A stretch of 64,000 nt of DNA, taken from NCBI RefSeq assembly GCF_009817885.1, contig NZ_CP041764.1:1054001-1118000 (forward strand), given 5' to 3'. The notes under the pieces were generated by a model that saw only the letters and a program-made list of their open reading frames with translations, made no database searches and was not told where the DNA came from. This DNA comes from Serratia rhizosphaerae (GTDB taxonomy: Bacteria; Pseudomonadota; Gammaproteobacteria; Enterobacterales; Enterobacteriaceae). This document shows positions 42,191 to 50,896 of this stretch, one piece after another. Every line of letters begins with the position of its first letter. Within the stretch, counting starts at the first letter, position 1. The translations under genes were made by a program, and so were the position numbers.

Positions 42191-43492
42191 CTAAAGGCGG
42201 CGCTCGATGTCCTGAGCGCCAACTGAATGCTCCCCCGCCGGCGCATCGGCGGGGAGAGAATGCGCGCCGTGGCGCGTTCTTTTCGGCATCATATTGTTCA
42301 TATCAATACCCGATGGCTTCTGATAGATACCCAGCGCGAAATAGCGGGCGGTGGCGTACATGTATTCGAAAATTTCCGACTGCGTATCTTCGTACTCGCT
42401 CCAAAACACCTTCGAGGTAAAGCAGTACACCTCGATAGGCAACCCCTCGGAAGTCGGGCTAAGCTGGCGCACCACCAGGTACATATCATTGCGGATATCG
42501 TCACGCGCCTTCAGATACTCAAGCAGATACTTGCGGAACAGGCCCAGGTTGGTAATGCCGTGGTGGATCAGCTGTTCGTCGGACAGCGTTTCCATCTTTC
42601 CGCTGAGGTAGTCGCTCAGCCCGGCGAATTTCACCGGCGATACCGTTTTCAACCGCTCCAGCAGCGCGCTGTCGGCAAAGGTGATGCTGGACTGATCGAT
42701 AAAGAAACTGCGTTTGATACGCCGACCGCCCGAGGAGAACATCGGCTGCCAGTTGGTATAGGTTTCGGTAATAAAGTTCTTGGTCGGCACCCGGGAAACG
42801 GTGTTGTCCCAGTTGCGGATGGTGATGGTATGCAGCGCGATATCCGTCACCTCGCCGCTGATATTGTCCTGCGGCATCTCCACCCAGTCTCCCAGCTGAA
42901 TCACATTGGATGACGACAGCTGGATATTGGCCACCAGCGAAATCAACGTATGCTGGAACACAAACATCAGCACCGCGGCAACCGCACCCAGACTGGAGAT
43001 AATGATCACCGGCGACTTGTTGGACAGCGTGGCGATCACCAAAATGGTGGCGATCGACGACACGATGATCTTGCCGATCTGCACATAGCCTTTGATCGAG
43101 TGGGATTTTTCGCCGTGCTTGCGGATATAGGCGCTGTTGCTGATATCCAGCAGTTCATTAATCAGCATCGCAGAGTGGATAATGAACAGCACGCCGCAGA
43201 TCGCCTGAATGGTTTCCAACAGCCCTGACGGCAGCCCCTGCACCAGTCGCGACAGGAAATAAACCGTCACCACCGGCACAATATTGGCCAGCCGTCTGGC
43301 GACCCGCATATCTTTATCCAGCGGATCGGATTTATGGGTGTGTAAGATAAAGCGTCTGACAATGCCCAGCAGGAACAGTTTACAGACCACAAAGGAAACG
43401 AAGCCGGCGAAGAGCAGAAAAGCGATCGACAACAGGGAAAACGTCAGCGGCGTCGCCAGCAGCCAGTTCCAGATAGATAACAGCTCTTGCAT
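42191..43492 (-). CDS. YbdG-type small-conductance mechanosensitive channel
   Basis: MscS-superfamily inner-membrane channel that releases solutes on osmotic downshock. From the ATG at 43490-43492 (MQELLSIWNWLL) it has 433 residues; a TTG six codons upstream is the other possible start. Several membrane spans precede the pore helix region SSLGAVAAVLMFVFQHTLISLVANIQLS (shown by its part GAVAAVLMFVFQ). The beta domain contains LGDWVEMPQDNISGEV, IALHTITIRNWDNTVSRVPT and FSSGGRRIKRSFFID, which match E. coli YbdG (MscM) rather than MscS. The C-terminus, rich in Arg and Ala after residue 405, is longer than in YbdG. It follows the ubiD-family gene convergently. Confidence 0.88.
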   Translation of the reverse strand: MQELLSIWNWLLATPLTFSLLSIAFLLFAGFVSFVVCKLFLLGIVRRFILHTHKSDPLDKDMRVARRLANIVPVVTVYFLSRLVQGLPSGLLETIQAICGVLFIIHSAMLINELLDISNSAYIRKHGEKSHSIKGYVQIGKIIVSSIATILVIATLSNKSPVIIISSLGAVAAVLMFVFQHTLISLVANIQLSSSNVIQLGDWVEMPQDNISGEVTDIALHTITIRNWDNTVSRVPTKNFITETYTNWQPMFSSGGRRIKRSFFIDQSSITFADSALLERLKTVSPVKFAGLSDYLSGKMETLSDEQLIHHGITNLGLFRKYLLEYLKARDDIRNDMYLVVRQLSPTSEGLPIEVYCFTSKVFWSEYEDTQSEIFEYMYATARYFALGIYQKPSGIDMNNMMPKRTRHGAHSLPADAPAGEHSVGAQDIERRL

Positions 43493-43618
43493 GTCAGAGA
43501 TCTCAATCAAGGAAAATTCCCTGCCACAAGAATAGCGACTCTTCGCCGATTTTTTTCACCAAACATGTGATTGAGCGCATGGAACTGCCCGTTTGACGCG
43601 ATATCTCCCCTCCCAGAA

Positions 43619-43659
43619 GTTCTGATAAGACGCGCGACCAAGCGCGCGCCATCCGACAT
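43619..43659. repeat. REP-like palindromic element after lacY
   Basis: On the minus strand the sequence CGGATGGCGCGCGC-TTGGT-CGCGCGTCTTATCAG fits the REP layout GATG...CGCG...CTTATC with complementary arms (shown here in parts). It lies within 45 nt after the lacY stop, the position where E. coli has REP sequence in the lacY-lacA gap. It may have travelled with the operon and may also act as an mRNA 3' end stabiliser. Confidence 0.6.
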
Positions 43660-43663
43660 AACG

Positions 43664-44917
43664 TTACACCGCCTCTTTGGCACCACGGCGCAGAGAAAAC
43701 GGCCCGGCTCCGCTGAGGGTGAACACGGACATCAGCGTAAAGCCCAGCGTAACCAACCCCAGTACCAGATACGCGCCCTGGAAGCCGATGCTTTCATACA
43801 TATTGCCGGCAAACACCGACATGAAAATCATCGCCAGCTGCTTGAAGAAACAGAAGCACACCAGATAGATGGTGGCCGAAAAGCGCACCTCAAACTGGCT
43901 GGTGATATATTTGAAACAGCCGACAATCAGGAACGGCACCTCAAACATATGCAACGTTTTCAGGATCACCACTTCCAGCGCCGAGGTGGCAAACGAGGAG
44001 CCGATAATACGCACCGACATAATGGCGCCCGCCAGCAGCAGCGCATTCTTGCCGCCGATACGGTTGACGATCAGCGGTGCAAAAAACATGATGGTGGCGT
44101 TCAGCAACTCGCCCAGCGTGGTGACATAGCCGAACACCCGGGTACCCTGTTCACCGGAGGCGAAGAAAGAGGTGAAAAAGTTGGCGAACTGCTGGTCAAA
44201 CACATCGTAGGTGCAGGAGACACCCACCACGTACAGCGAGAGGAACCACAGCTTCGGCTGTTTGAACAGTTCCAGGGCCAGCTTCAGGCTAAAGGCGCTC
44301 TGATTGGCGCCCACGGCGTCCGCCACCACCGCAGAAGAGTGCGTATCGGTGCGTGAAAAGAACAGCAGCAGCGCCAGAATCACGGCACAGCCGGAACCCA
44401 GCCAGAACACAAATTCGTTGTTGATGGTAAACATAATGCCGACGATCGAAGCGCACAGCGCCCAGCCCACGCAGCCAAACATGCGCGCACGGCCGAATTC
44501 AAAGCTGCTGCGGCGGCTGACTTTTTCAATATAGGCCTCAATCGCCGGCGCGCCGGCGTTGTAAATAAAGCCGAGGTAAATCCCGCCGACGATCGAGCCC
44601 AGTAAGATATTGAACTGTAATAGCGGCCCGAAGACGTAAATAAAGAACGGGGCAAACATCACCAGCATACCGGTGATCACCCACAGCAGATGTTTACGTA
44701 GGCCGAGCTTATCGGAGAGCAGCCCGAAAACTGGCTGGAACAGCAGGGAAAACAGAGAAATACAGGCAAAAATAACGCCGGTATCCCGTTGGCTGATATG
44801 ATTAATTTCGTGTAGCCAGATAGGGAAGAATGGGAAATAGGCTCCCATAATAAAAAAGTAAAAGAAGAAGAAAAAACCGAACATCCAAAAATTAGTATTT
44901 TTTAAATAATACATCAT
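43664..44917 (-). CDS. lacY: Lactose permease LacY
   Basis: Inner-membrane proton-lactose symporter of the major facilitator superfamily with 12 spans. It has 417 residues from MM (E. coli 417). Identity to E. coli LacY is very high throughout: YYLKNTNFWMFG, GAYFPFFPIWLHEINHIS, GLLSDKLGLRKHLLW, AYIEKVSRRSSFEFGRARMFG (sugar-binding Glu and Arg), and ILKTLHMFEVPF, which contains Lys319, His322 and Glu325 of proton coupling. Divergence is concentrated at the C-terminus (SLRRGAKEAV). GAGG lies 6 nt before the first ATG; the second ATG, one codon on, is the E. coli-like start. It follows lacZ with a 47 nt gap. No lacA follows. Confidence 0.96.
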   Translation of the reverse strand: MMYYLKNTNFWMFGFFFFFYFFIMGAYFPFFPIWLHEINHISQRDTGVIFACISLFSLLFQPVFGLLSDKLGLRKHLLWVITGMLVMFAPFFIYVFGPLLQFNILLGSIVGGIYLGFIYNAGAPAIEAYIEKVSRRSSFEFGRARMFGCVGWALCASIVGIMFTINNEFVFWLGSGCAVILALLLFFSRTDTHSSAVVADAVGANQSAFSLKLALELFKQPKLWFLSLYVVGVSCTYDVFDQQFANFFTSFFASGEQGTRVFGYVTTLGELLNATIMFFAPLIVNRIGGKNALLLAGAIMSVRIIGSSFATSALEVVILKTLHMFEVPFLIVGCFKYITSQFEVRFSATIYLVCFCFFKQLAMIFMSVFAGNMYESIGFQGAYLVLGLVTLGFTLMSVFTLSGAGPFSLRRGAKEAV

Positions 44918-44964
44918 GGATTTCCTCAGTTAAAAAAATGGGCAGGCCCAGGCCTGCCCGCTTA

Positions 44965-47900
44965 TTATTTTTGACCCCAGACCAGCTGGTAGCGATAGCG
45001 CCCGGCGCTGAGCAGGTATTCCGGTGCAACGGAAGGACTCCAGGAGTCGTCGCCGCCGATCCCCATATGGAAACCGTCAATATTCAGCCAGACGCCCGCC
45101 TCCGGCTGCAGCAGGTGACGATGGCTGGTTTCCATCAGCTGCTGCTGGCTATAACGGCTGATGTTGAACTGGAAGTCGCCACGCCAGCGGTGCGCGCCAT
45201 ATTGCAGTTCGCGGGTGCCGCAGCGCAGGCCGTTTTCGCACGGGAAGACGTACGGGGTGTACATCGCCTCCAGCGGCTGCTCCCAGCGGTCAAAGCAGGC
45301 GGCGGTCAGGCGGTCCGGGTAATTCTCGTGCGGCCCCAGCCCCAGCCAGTTCACGCGCTGCGCCAGCTGCGACAGCTGGCAGCTCAGGCCGATGCGCGCC
45401 GGCGGCGGCGTGCCGTTGGCGACCTCAACCTCCGCCGTAATCTGCAGATCGCCACGGCCGTCGATGCGATAGGTTTTGCGGCTGATAAACAGCGTTGCTC
45501 CCTGATGCTGCCAGGCATGCGCGGTGGTGATCAGCACCGCACGGGGCAGCGCTTCGGCCTCGCACTGCAGCAGCGCGGCCTCTGCCCGGTAGTGGCCGGC
45601 GGCCTTCCAGCGTTCAACCCAGGCGTTCGGGTCGATGCGGGTCACCTCGCTGACGCCGATGTCATTATCCAGCGGCGCGCGGGTGAACTGGTCGCGCAGC
45701 GGGCTCAGCAGCTGCGCCTCTTCACCGATCCAGTACTGCATCAGTACGCCCTGCCGGCGGCAGAATTCCCAGCGCTTATCACCCAACGCAATACTAAAAT
45801 GCGTCTCACTGCTGGTCAGCTGCGGAGCCTCGTCGGCGTACGCGGCAGGCTGCACGTCGAGTTTTTCCTCCAGCGCCCACTGCTGCCAGGCGCTGATATG
45901 CCCGGCCGGTGACCATGCCGTCGCCTGCGGCTGCGCCACGTGCACCGTCAGCCACAGCTGCCCCGCCGCTTCCGGCATCGGCACGGCCGGTAAGGTGATC
46001 AGCTGACGGCCCTGAGGAGCGATATCCAGCACCACCTCTCCCGTGGCCAGCGGCCGGCCGTCCTGCGCAATCGACCAGTGCAACACTTCGTTATCGCTAT
46101 GGCGGAACAAATACTCGCTGACGACTTCAATCCGGCGCTCATCACCCGGCAGCAGCGTAAACTGGAACAGCTGCTGCGCATGTTTGGCCTCATACAGCGA
46201 AGGATGCGGCGTGCGGTCTGCAAACAGCAGCCCGTTCATGCAGAACTGGCGATCGTTGGGCGTATCGCCAAAATCGCCGCCGTATGCCGCCCACGGCGTA
46301 CCGTCGGCGTCATACTTGGTCAGGGACTGATCCACCCAGTCCCAGACAAAACCGCCCTGCAGTCGCGGATACTGGCGGAAAGCCTGCCAGTATTTCGCGT
46401 AGCCGCCGAGGCTGTTGCCCATAGCGTGGGCATATTCACAGAGAATCAGCGGGCGCTGCTCTCCCGGCATCGACAGCCACTTCTTGATCGACCATTTTGG
46501 CGCGACGGGGAACGGTTGATCCTGATCGACGCGCGCATACATTGGGCAAATAATATCGGTCGCCGCGGTATTCGCGCCGCCGCCCTCATACTGCACCGGG
46601 CGCGACGGATCGTCCGTTTTCAGCCAGCGGTAAAGGGCATCGTGGTTGGCGCCGTGGCCGGACTCATTGCCCAGCGACCAGATAATAATGCTCGGGTGGT
46701 TGCGATCGCGCTGCACCATGCGCGTTACGCGCTGGCTCATGGCCGGCAGCCAGCGCGGATCGTCACTCAGCCGGCTCATCGGCGTCATGCCGTGCGTCTC
46801 GATATTCGCCTCGTCCACCACATACAGGCCGTAGCGGTCGCAGAGCGTGTACCAGCGCGGATGATTCGGGTAGTGGGAGCAGCGCACCGCGTTAAAGTTA
46901 TGCTGCTTCATCAGCAGAATGTCCTGCAGCATAGTCTCTTCGTCCATCACCTGGCCGCGCTGCGGATGATGCTCGTGGCGGTTGGTGCCGCGAATCAGCA
47001 GCGGTTTGCCGTTCAGCAACAGCAGACCGTTTTCAATGCTGACCTGACGGAAGCCGACATCGCAGGCTTCCGCCTCAACCAGCGTGCCATCGGCGCGCTG
47101 CAGCAGCACCACGGCGCGGTACAGGTGAGGGGTTTCCGCACTCCACAGCGCCGGGCGTTCAACCTCCAGCCGCAGCGTAGCGCGCTCGGCGTAGGCGCCG
47201 CGCTCATCAATGGCGGCGCTGCCGAAAGGCGCACTGGCCTCTGCCGTCAACGAGTCATCCCGCCACAGTTGAACGGTGACGCGTAAATCGTCACGCGGTT
47301 CCCCCGCCATCCTGACCTCGGCCTCCAGACACGCGCGGCTAAAATCATCGTTAAAACGGGTCGTGATGCGCAGATCGCCGATGTGCGCCGCCGGTTTATG
47401 CAGCAGGGAGACGTCGCGGAAAATACCGCTCATCCGCCACATATCCTGATCCTCCAGATAGCTGCCGTCGCTCCAGCGCAGCACCATGACCGCCAGACGG
47501 TTTTCACCGTTGACCAGAAAATCGCTGAGATCGAATTCGGACGGCAGGCGGCTGTCCTGGCCGTAGCCGACCCAGCGCCCGTTGCACCACAGATGGAACG
47601 CGGAGTTCACACCGTCAAAGATGATACGGGTCTGCTCACCGCGTATCGCCTGCTTATCCAAACTGAATGTGAGCGAGTAACAGCCCGTAGGATTGTCGGC
47701 CGGCACCTGCGGCGGATCGACCGGAAACGGATAGGTAATGTTGGAGTAGATTGGCGCATCGTAACCGTCCATCTGCCAGTTAGAGGGCACGGTCACGGTG
47801 TCAGCATCGGTCAGATCGTTCAGCAGCCAGCTTTCCGGCACCGCTTCCGGCGCGGAAAACCAGGCAAATTTCCAGTCGCCGTTCAGGCTGCGCACCCGGT

Positions 47901-48048
47901 CGGCGTGGTGGTTATGTCGCGCCTCATCGGCATTGCGCCAACTGCAAAAAGGCGGGTGGGCCTCCAGACGGTTAAGCTGTGTCACGCCGGGGTTTTCCCA
48001 GTCACGACGCGCCAGAACGGCGGCAAGTGAATCCGTATTCAGGGTCAT
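44965..48048 (-). CDS. lacZ: Beta-galactosidase LacZ
   Basis: Tetrameric family GH2 enzyme that hydrolyses lactose and makes allolactose. It has 1027 residues (E. coli 1024). The N-terminus MTLNTDSLAAVLARRDWENPG matches the alpha-complementation region (shown to RRDWENPG). The acid/base Glu is in IIWSLGNESGHGANHDALY (part NESGHG) and the nucleophile Glu in PLILCEYAHAMGNSLGGY (part LCEYAHAMGNS). The jelly-roll, TIM barrel and C-terminal domains are all present. The O2 operator lies inside the coding sequence at 47665-47685. The gene is second in lacI-lacZ-lacY; the 167 nt gap to lacI holds promoter, CRP site and O1. Confidence 0.97.
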   Translation of the reverse strand: MTLNTDSLAAVLARRDWENPGVTQLNRLEAHPPFCSWRNADEARHNHHADRVRSLNGDWKFAWFSAPEAVPESWLLNDLTDADTVTVPSNWQMDGYDAPIYSNITYPFPVDPPQVPADNPTGCYSLTFSLDKQAIRGEQTRIIFDGVNSAFHLWCNGRWVGYGQDSRLPSEFDLSDFLVNGENRLAVMVLRWSDGSYLEDQDMWRMSGIFRDVSLLHKPAAHIGDLRITTRFNDDFSRACLEAEVRMAGEPRDDLRVTVQLWRDDSLTAEASAPFGSAAIDERGAYAERATLRLEVERPALWSAETPHLYRAVVLLQRADGTLVEAEACDVGFRQVSIENGLLLLNGKPLLIRGTNRHEHHPQRGQVMDEETMLQDILLMKQHNFNAVRCSHYPNHPRWYTLCDRYGLYVVDEANIETHGMTPMSRLSDDPRWLPAMSQRVTRMVQRDRNHPSIIIWSLGNESGHGANHDALYRWLKTDDPSRPVQYEGGGANTAATDIICPMYARVDQDQPFPVAPKWSIKKWLSMPGEQRPLILCEYAHAMGNSLGGYAKYWQAFRQYPRLQGGFVWDWVDQSLTKYDADGTPWAAYGGDFGDTPNDRQFCMNGLLFADRTPHPSLYEAKHAQQLFQFTLLPGDERRIEVVSEYLFRHSDNEVLHWSIAQDGRPLATGEVVLDIAPQGRQLITLPAVPMPEAAGQLWLTVHVAQPQATAWSPAGHISAWQQWALEEKLDVQPAAYADEAPQLTSSETHFSIALGDKRWEFCRRQGVLMQYWIGEEAQLLSPLRDQFTRAPLDNDIGVSEVTRIDPNAWVERWKAAGHYRAEAALLQCEAEALPRAVLITTAHAWQHQGATLFISRKTYRIDGRGDLQITAEVEVANGTPPPARIGLSCQLSQLAQRVNWLGLGPHENYPDRLTAACFDRWEQPLEAMYTPYVFPCENGLRCGTRELQYGAHRWRGDFQFNISRYSQQQLMETSHRHLLQPEAGVWLNIDGFHMGIGGDDSWSPSVAPEYLLSAGRYRYQLVWGQK
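47665..47685 (-). promoter_or_regulatory. lac operator O2 inside lacZ
   Basis: The sequence GAATGTGAGCGAGTAACAGCC differs at two positions from the E. coli auxiliary operator O2. Its centre (47675) is exactly 401 bp from the centre of O1 (48076), the spacing known in E. coli. It encodes GCYSLTF of LacZ. Looping between the two by tetrameric LacI is expected. Confidence 0.85.
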
Positions 48049-48065
48049 GGCTATGTCCTATCAAA

Positions 48066-48123
48066 AATTGATATCCGCTCACAATTGATAAAGAACATAC
48101 GGAGACGGGGCAATTTCTGTAAA
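48066..48123 (-). promoter_or_regulatory. lacZY promoter with operator O1
   Basis: Minus strand: -35 TTTACA (48123-48118), an 18 bp spacer and -10 TATGTT (48099-48094) are the same hexamers and spacing as the E. coli lac promoter. O1 is AATTGTGAGCGGATATCAATT (48086-48066), one substitution from the E. coli operator sequence. Transcription should start between the -10 and O1, so LacI bound to O1 blocks it. Confidence 0.95.
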
Positions 48124-48136
48124 GGAGTAGCTGTTT

Positions 48137-48159
48137 AATGAGTGAGCCGACTCACATTA
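48137..48159 (-). promoter_or_regulatory. CRP-cAMP site of the lac promoter
   Basis: TAATGTGAGTCGGCTCACTCATT on the minus strand is split here as TAATGTGAG-TCG-GCTCACTCATT; it differs from the E. coli lac CRP site at only two central positions. Its distance to the -35 hexamer matches a class I activator site near -61.5. Confidence 0.93.
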
Positions 48160-48177
48160 ATGGCGCCATTTGGTGAA

Positions 48178-48198
48178 AAAATGTGAGCGCTTCGCCAC
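48178..48198. promoter_or_regulatory. Possible O3-like half operator
   Basis: The plus strand contains AATGTGAGCGC just after lacI, a good single LacI half site (TGTGAGCG) with a poor second half. Its centre is about 112 bp from O1, while E. coli O3 is 92 bp from O1. It may be a weak auxiliary operator. Confidence 0.35.
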
Positions 48199-48199
48199 A

Positions 48200-48215
48200 G
48201 CGCACGACCGTGCGC
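48200..48215 (-). terminator. Hairpin after lacI
   Basis: A 7 bp stem (GCGCACG / CGTGCGC) with a 2 nt spacer directly follows the lacI stop codon. No T tract follows, so it is a weak terminator candidate or a barrier to read-through into the lac promoter. Confidence 0.4.
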
Positions 48216-49286
48216 TTACAGACGTGAAACCTGCCGCGCAAGCTGCAGCAGCGATTCGGCCAACGCCTGCGGTGAAGAGGCCAGTGCGTTGAACGGCAGG
48301 ACGGTTTTACGTTTGACCAGCGTGACCGGCAGCAGTTGGTTGCCGGTGACGGACTCGCCACGGGAGAGTTGCAGCAATCTGTCGACGCTGCTCAGCCCCA
48401 GCTGCGGGAAGTCCTGCTTGATGGTGGTCAGCGGCGGAATATAGCAGGAGCTGTCTTCAGTATCGTCATAGCCAATCAACGAAATATCAGCCGCGACGCG
48501 CAGGCCGAACTCGCTTATCGCGCGCATCGCCCCCAGCGCCATCTGATCGTTGGCGACCAGCATCGCCGTGGGCAATGTGCCATCGTTCAGCATCTGCGAC
48601 GTCTGTTGAAAACCGGACATCGCACTCCAGTCGCCTTCAATTTCCGCAACGGGCTGCAGCTGATGCTGCGCCAGATACTTATGCCAGCCCGCCAGCCGCA
48701 GCCGCGCCGAGATGGAAGAACGCGGCCCCGCCAGCAGCGCTATGCGTTGATGACCGTGCTGCAGCAGATGTTCGACCCCCAGCCGCGCGCCGTCGTCATG
48801 AGAGAAAATAATGCTGTTAACGGGGTAGCTATCGGAAACATCGAGGAACACCACCGGCACGTTGCCGCAGGCCTTGGCAACGGCGAGCGCATCGTCTTCA
48901 TCCAGCGGGTAGTTGATAATCAGCCCGTTGACCCGCTGCGTCAGCAGGTTATGCACCGCCGCCCGGCACGCCTCCACGCCGCTGCGTTCGACCATGCCGA
49001 TCACTACGCTGGCGCCGGCCTGGTCGGCGCGGGACTTAATGGCGGCAACGATTTGTGACGGCGCATGCAGCGCCAGGTTGGCGGTGACGACGCCGATCAG
49101 CGGCATCTGCTTGCCCGCCAGCTGCTGGGCGACGCGGTTGGGGATATAATTGAGCGCCGCCATTGCGGCCTCGACTTTCTCACGGGTTTTGGCGGAAACG
49201 TGGTTGGCCTGGTTAACCACGCGGGAGACGGTCTGATAAGAGACGCCCGCATGCGCTGCAACATCGTATAGCGTGACCGGTTTCAC
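48216..49286 (-). CDS. lacI: Lac repressor LacI
   Basis: Tetrameric repressor of the lac operon. I start at the GTG 49284-49286 (reads MKPVTLYDVAAHAGVS), as in E. coli lacI, because AGGGG lies 6 nt upstream; the ATG two codons earlier overlaps that site. This gives 356 residues (E. coli 360). Helix-turn-helix: LYDVAAHAGVSYQTVSRVVN, with recognition residues Tyr-Gln-Thr as in E. coli, consistent with the near-identical O1. The hinge is RVAQQLAGKQ, and the core domains bind allolactose. The tetramerisation leucine heptads remain at the C-terminus (ALAESLLQLARQVSRL). It is in the same orientation as lacZ and lacY. Confidence 0.96.
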   Translation of the reverse strand: MKPVTLYDVAAHAGVSYQTVSRVVNQANHVSAKTREKVEAAMAALNYIPNRVAQQLAGKQMPLIGVVTANLALHAPSQIVAAIKSRADQAGASVVIGMVERSGVEACRAAVHNLLTQRVNGLIINYPLDEDDALAVAKACGNVPVVFLDVSDSYPVNSIIFSHDDGARLGVEHLLQHGHQRIALLAGPRSSISARLRLAGWHKYLAQHQLQPVAEIEGDWSAMSGFQQTSQMLNDGTLPTAMLVANDQMALGAMRAISEFGLRVAADISLIGYDDTEDSSCYIPPLTTIKQDFPQLGLSSVDRLLQLSRGESVTGNQLLPVTLVKRKTVLPFNALASSPQALAESLLQLARQVSRL

Positions 49287-49382
49287 ATTCATCCCCTGAT
49301 TCCAAAGTTATCCGCGCTATCATGCCACAGCCGGCAAGATTTTTCGTCACCGGGCAAAGGAGCGCCGCAGGCCCCCGCTGGT

Positions 49383-49943
49383 TTACGGCTCAATACGTAC
49401 CGGCGTACCGGCCGGCACCCGCGACCACACGTCCTGCATCTCAGCGTTGGTCACCGCGATACAGCCATCGGTCCAGTCCATACGCTGCAGCAACGGCGCC
49501 AGCCATCCCCAGCCGTTGGGCTGTCCGTGGATCATAATATGGCTGCCAGGCGAATAACCGCCCGCTTTGGCCTGCGCGATATCGTCAGCATCCGGGTAAG
49601 AGATATGCAGGCTGAGAAAATACTTGGAGCGGGAGTTGCGCCAATCGATGGTGTAATCGCCTTCCGGCGTTTTCCGATCGCCCTCGCGCGTTTTCGCCCC
49701 GCCGTCTGCTGCCCCCCCTAGTGCAATAGGGTAACTGGCGACCACCCGGTTGTCCTTCAGCAGGCTCAACGTGCGCGACGCCTTGCGAATCAGCACCTGG
49801 TCAACCTGCTCTGCCGCTGAGCGCGGCGCCGGCGGCGCGCCGTAGCCAAAGCGCGCCATCAGCCAGTTATAAGCCAGCGGGCAAAGCACCAGCAGCATAA
49901 GAAAAACAAGCAGGTAACGCACTGAGCGTTTGAGACGATACAT
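49383..49943 (-). CDS. L,D-transpeptidase family protein (YkuD domain)
   Basis: Envelope protein of 186 residues with a single N-terminal membrane span (YLLVFLMLLVLCPLAYNWLM, about 10-29) that acts as anchor or signal. The YkuD catalytic domain starts at VLIRKASRTLSLLKDNRVV, then GDRKTPEGDYTIDWRN and SHIMIHGQPNGWGW (His) and DWTDGCIAVTNAEM (catalytic Cys in DGC). Enzymes of this fold form 3-3 cross-links or attach proteins in peptidoglycan, and small ones like this are often of unknown target. It is a chromosomal housekeeping-type gene, distinct from the Tlde1-type protein at 56363. Confidence 0.88.
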   Translation of the reverse strand: MYRLKRSVRYLLVFLMLLVLCPLAYNWLMARFGYGAPPAPRSAAEQVDQVLIRKASRTLSLLKDNRVVASYPIALGGAADGGAKTREGDRKTPEGDYTIDWRNSRSKYFLSLHISYPDADDIAQAKAGGYSPGSHIMIHGQPNGWGWLAPLLQRMDWTDGCIAVTNAEMQDVWSRVPAGTPVRIEP

Positions 49944-50560
49944 AAATGTGAAATATCCATAAAAATAGGCCGAACAAGGTGCTCAGCCACGGGTTCTTGA
50001 GCTAAATTGTTCGCCGCCGGTACTCCGCGACTGTTCTGCGAAAAATGGATATAGGGTTCCTTCCGTCGCAGGCCTAAGACTATATATCAACTATTCCGCA
50101 GCATATTATATGAATCCATCACCAGCGACCAAGAAAAATAAAATAATCAGGAGCTAAAGCATAGAGTAAACGAATCCCAAAAACGCTGGAAAAACGCCAT
50201 AAAAACAATCAACACCAAGATTACTACAAAAACTGCAAATCAGGACCGATAGTGATTATTTAAAATATCAATAAATAAAAAACAATCATGGACAATTGAA
50301 ATTATTTAATGAATGGCATAATTAGCATCAACATGTTGAGTTCGTCATTTTTGCTACCGGGCTGTTCCTCAGAACCTTCAGAGAGTGATAATTCGAATTA
50401 CCCGATTCCTGCAGGAAAAACCGCCATAACAAGGTTGCCACTAGCAACGCTCAGACAAGATTAATGAGCTTCTCTAATTAGCCCTAGCAAATTACCCCCT
50501 CTAATCAAATAAATCCCTCTGCGTTATGCTCTTCCCACTCCACGATGAAAGGGTAACGCC
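49944..50560. other. 617 nt AT-rich region without recognised genes
   Basis: Low-GC sequence between the L,D-transpeptidase start and the broken reductase gene. Stops are frequent in all frames and I see no ribosome site linked to an open frame. It marks the left edge of the more AT-rich accessory stretch. I cannot name any element in it. Confidence 0.45.
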
Positions 50561-50870
50561 ATGCAAACAGTAAAACTGAACAACAATATTGATATGCCCC
50601 TGCCGGGCTTTGGCGTGTACCCGCTCACAAATTCCGCCGAATGCGAGCGCGCCGTTACTGACGCCATTGAAACGGGGTATCGCCTGATTGAATACAGCTA
50701 CAGCCTATCAGCATGTACGCATAGAAGAAAATATCAACGTCCTCGATGCTGAACTCAACCCCGAAGAGATGCTGCAGATTACCGCTCTTGATACCGCAAG
50801 CAGCGCGTTCTTCTCACGCCATGACCCGGCCAGAGTGGAATGGCAGACCAATCGTAAACTCGACGTTTAA
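50561..50870 (+). pseudogene. Broken aldo/keto reductase (frameshift plus internal deletion)
   Basis: The first 43 codons (MQTVKLNNNIDMPLPGFGVY, YRLI) are a normal AKR5-type 2,5-diketogluconate reductase N-terminus. After codon 43 one extra A changes the expected DTATAYQ into a frameshift; the shifted frame reads NTATAYQ and then jumps straight to HVRIEEN, which is the C-terminal region of the same family (VFDFEL-like VLDAELNPEEMLQITALDT, ending VEWQTNRKLDV). About 180 codons, including the barrel core with the catalytic Lys and His, are absent. Both ends are recognisable, so this is a recent deletion derivative. It lies just upstream of an intact but different aldo/keto reductase gene. Confidence 0.85.
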
Positions 50871-50896
50871 TCCCGCCACAGAAGAGGTAGTTATCG

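Noticed and set aside
46078..47286. 402-codon open frame opposite lacZ
   Set aside because: Antisense shadow of lacZ; lacZ has its promoter, operators and catalytic motifs intact.
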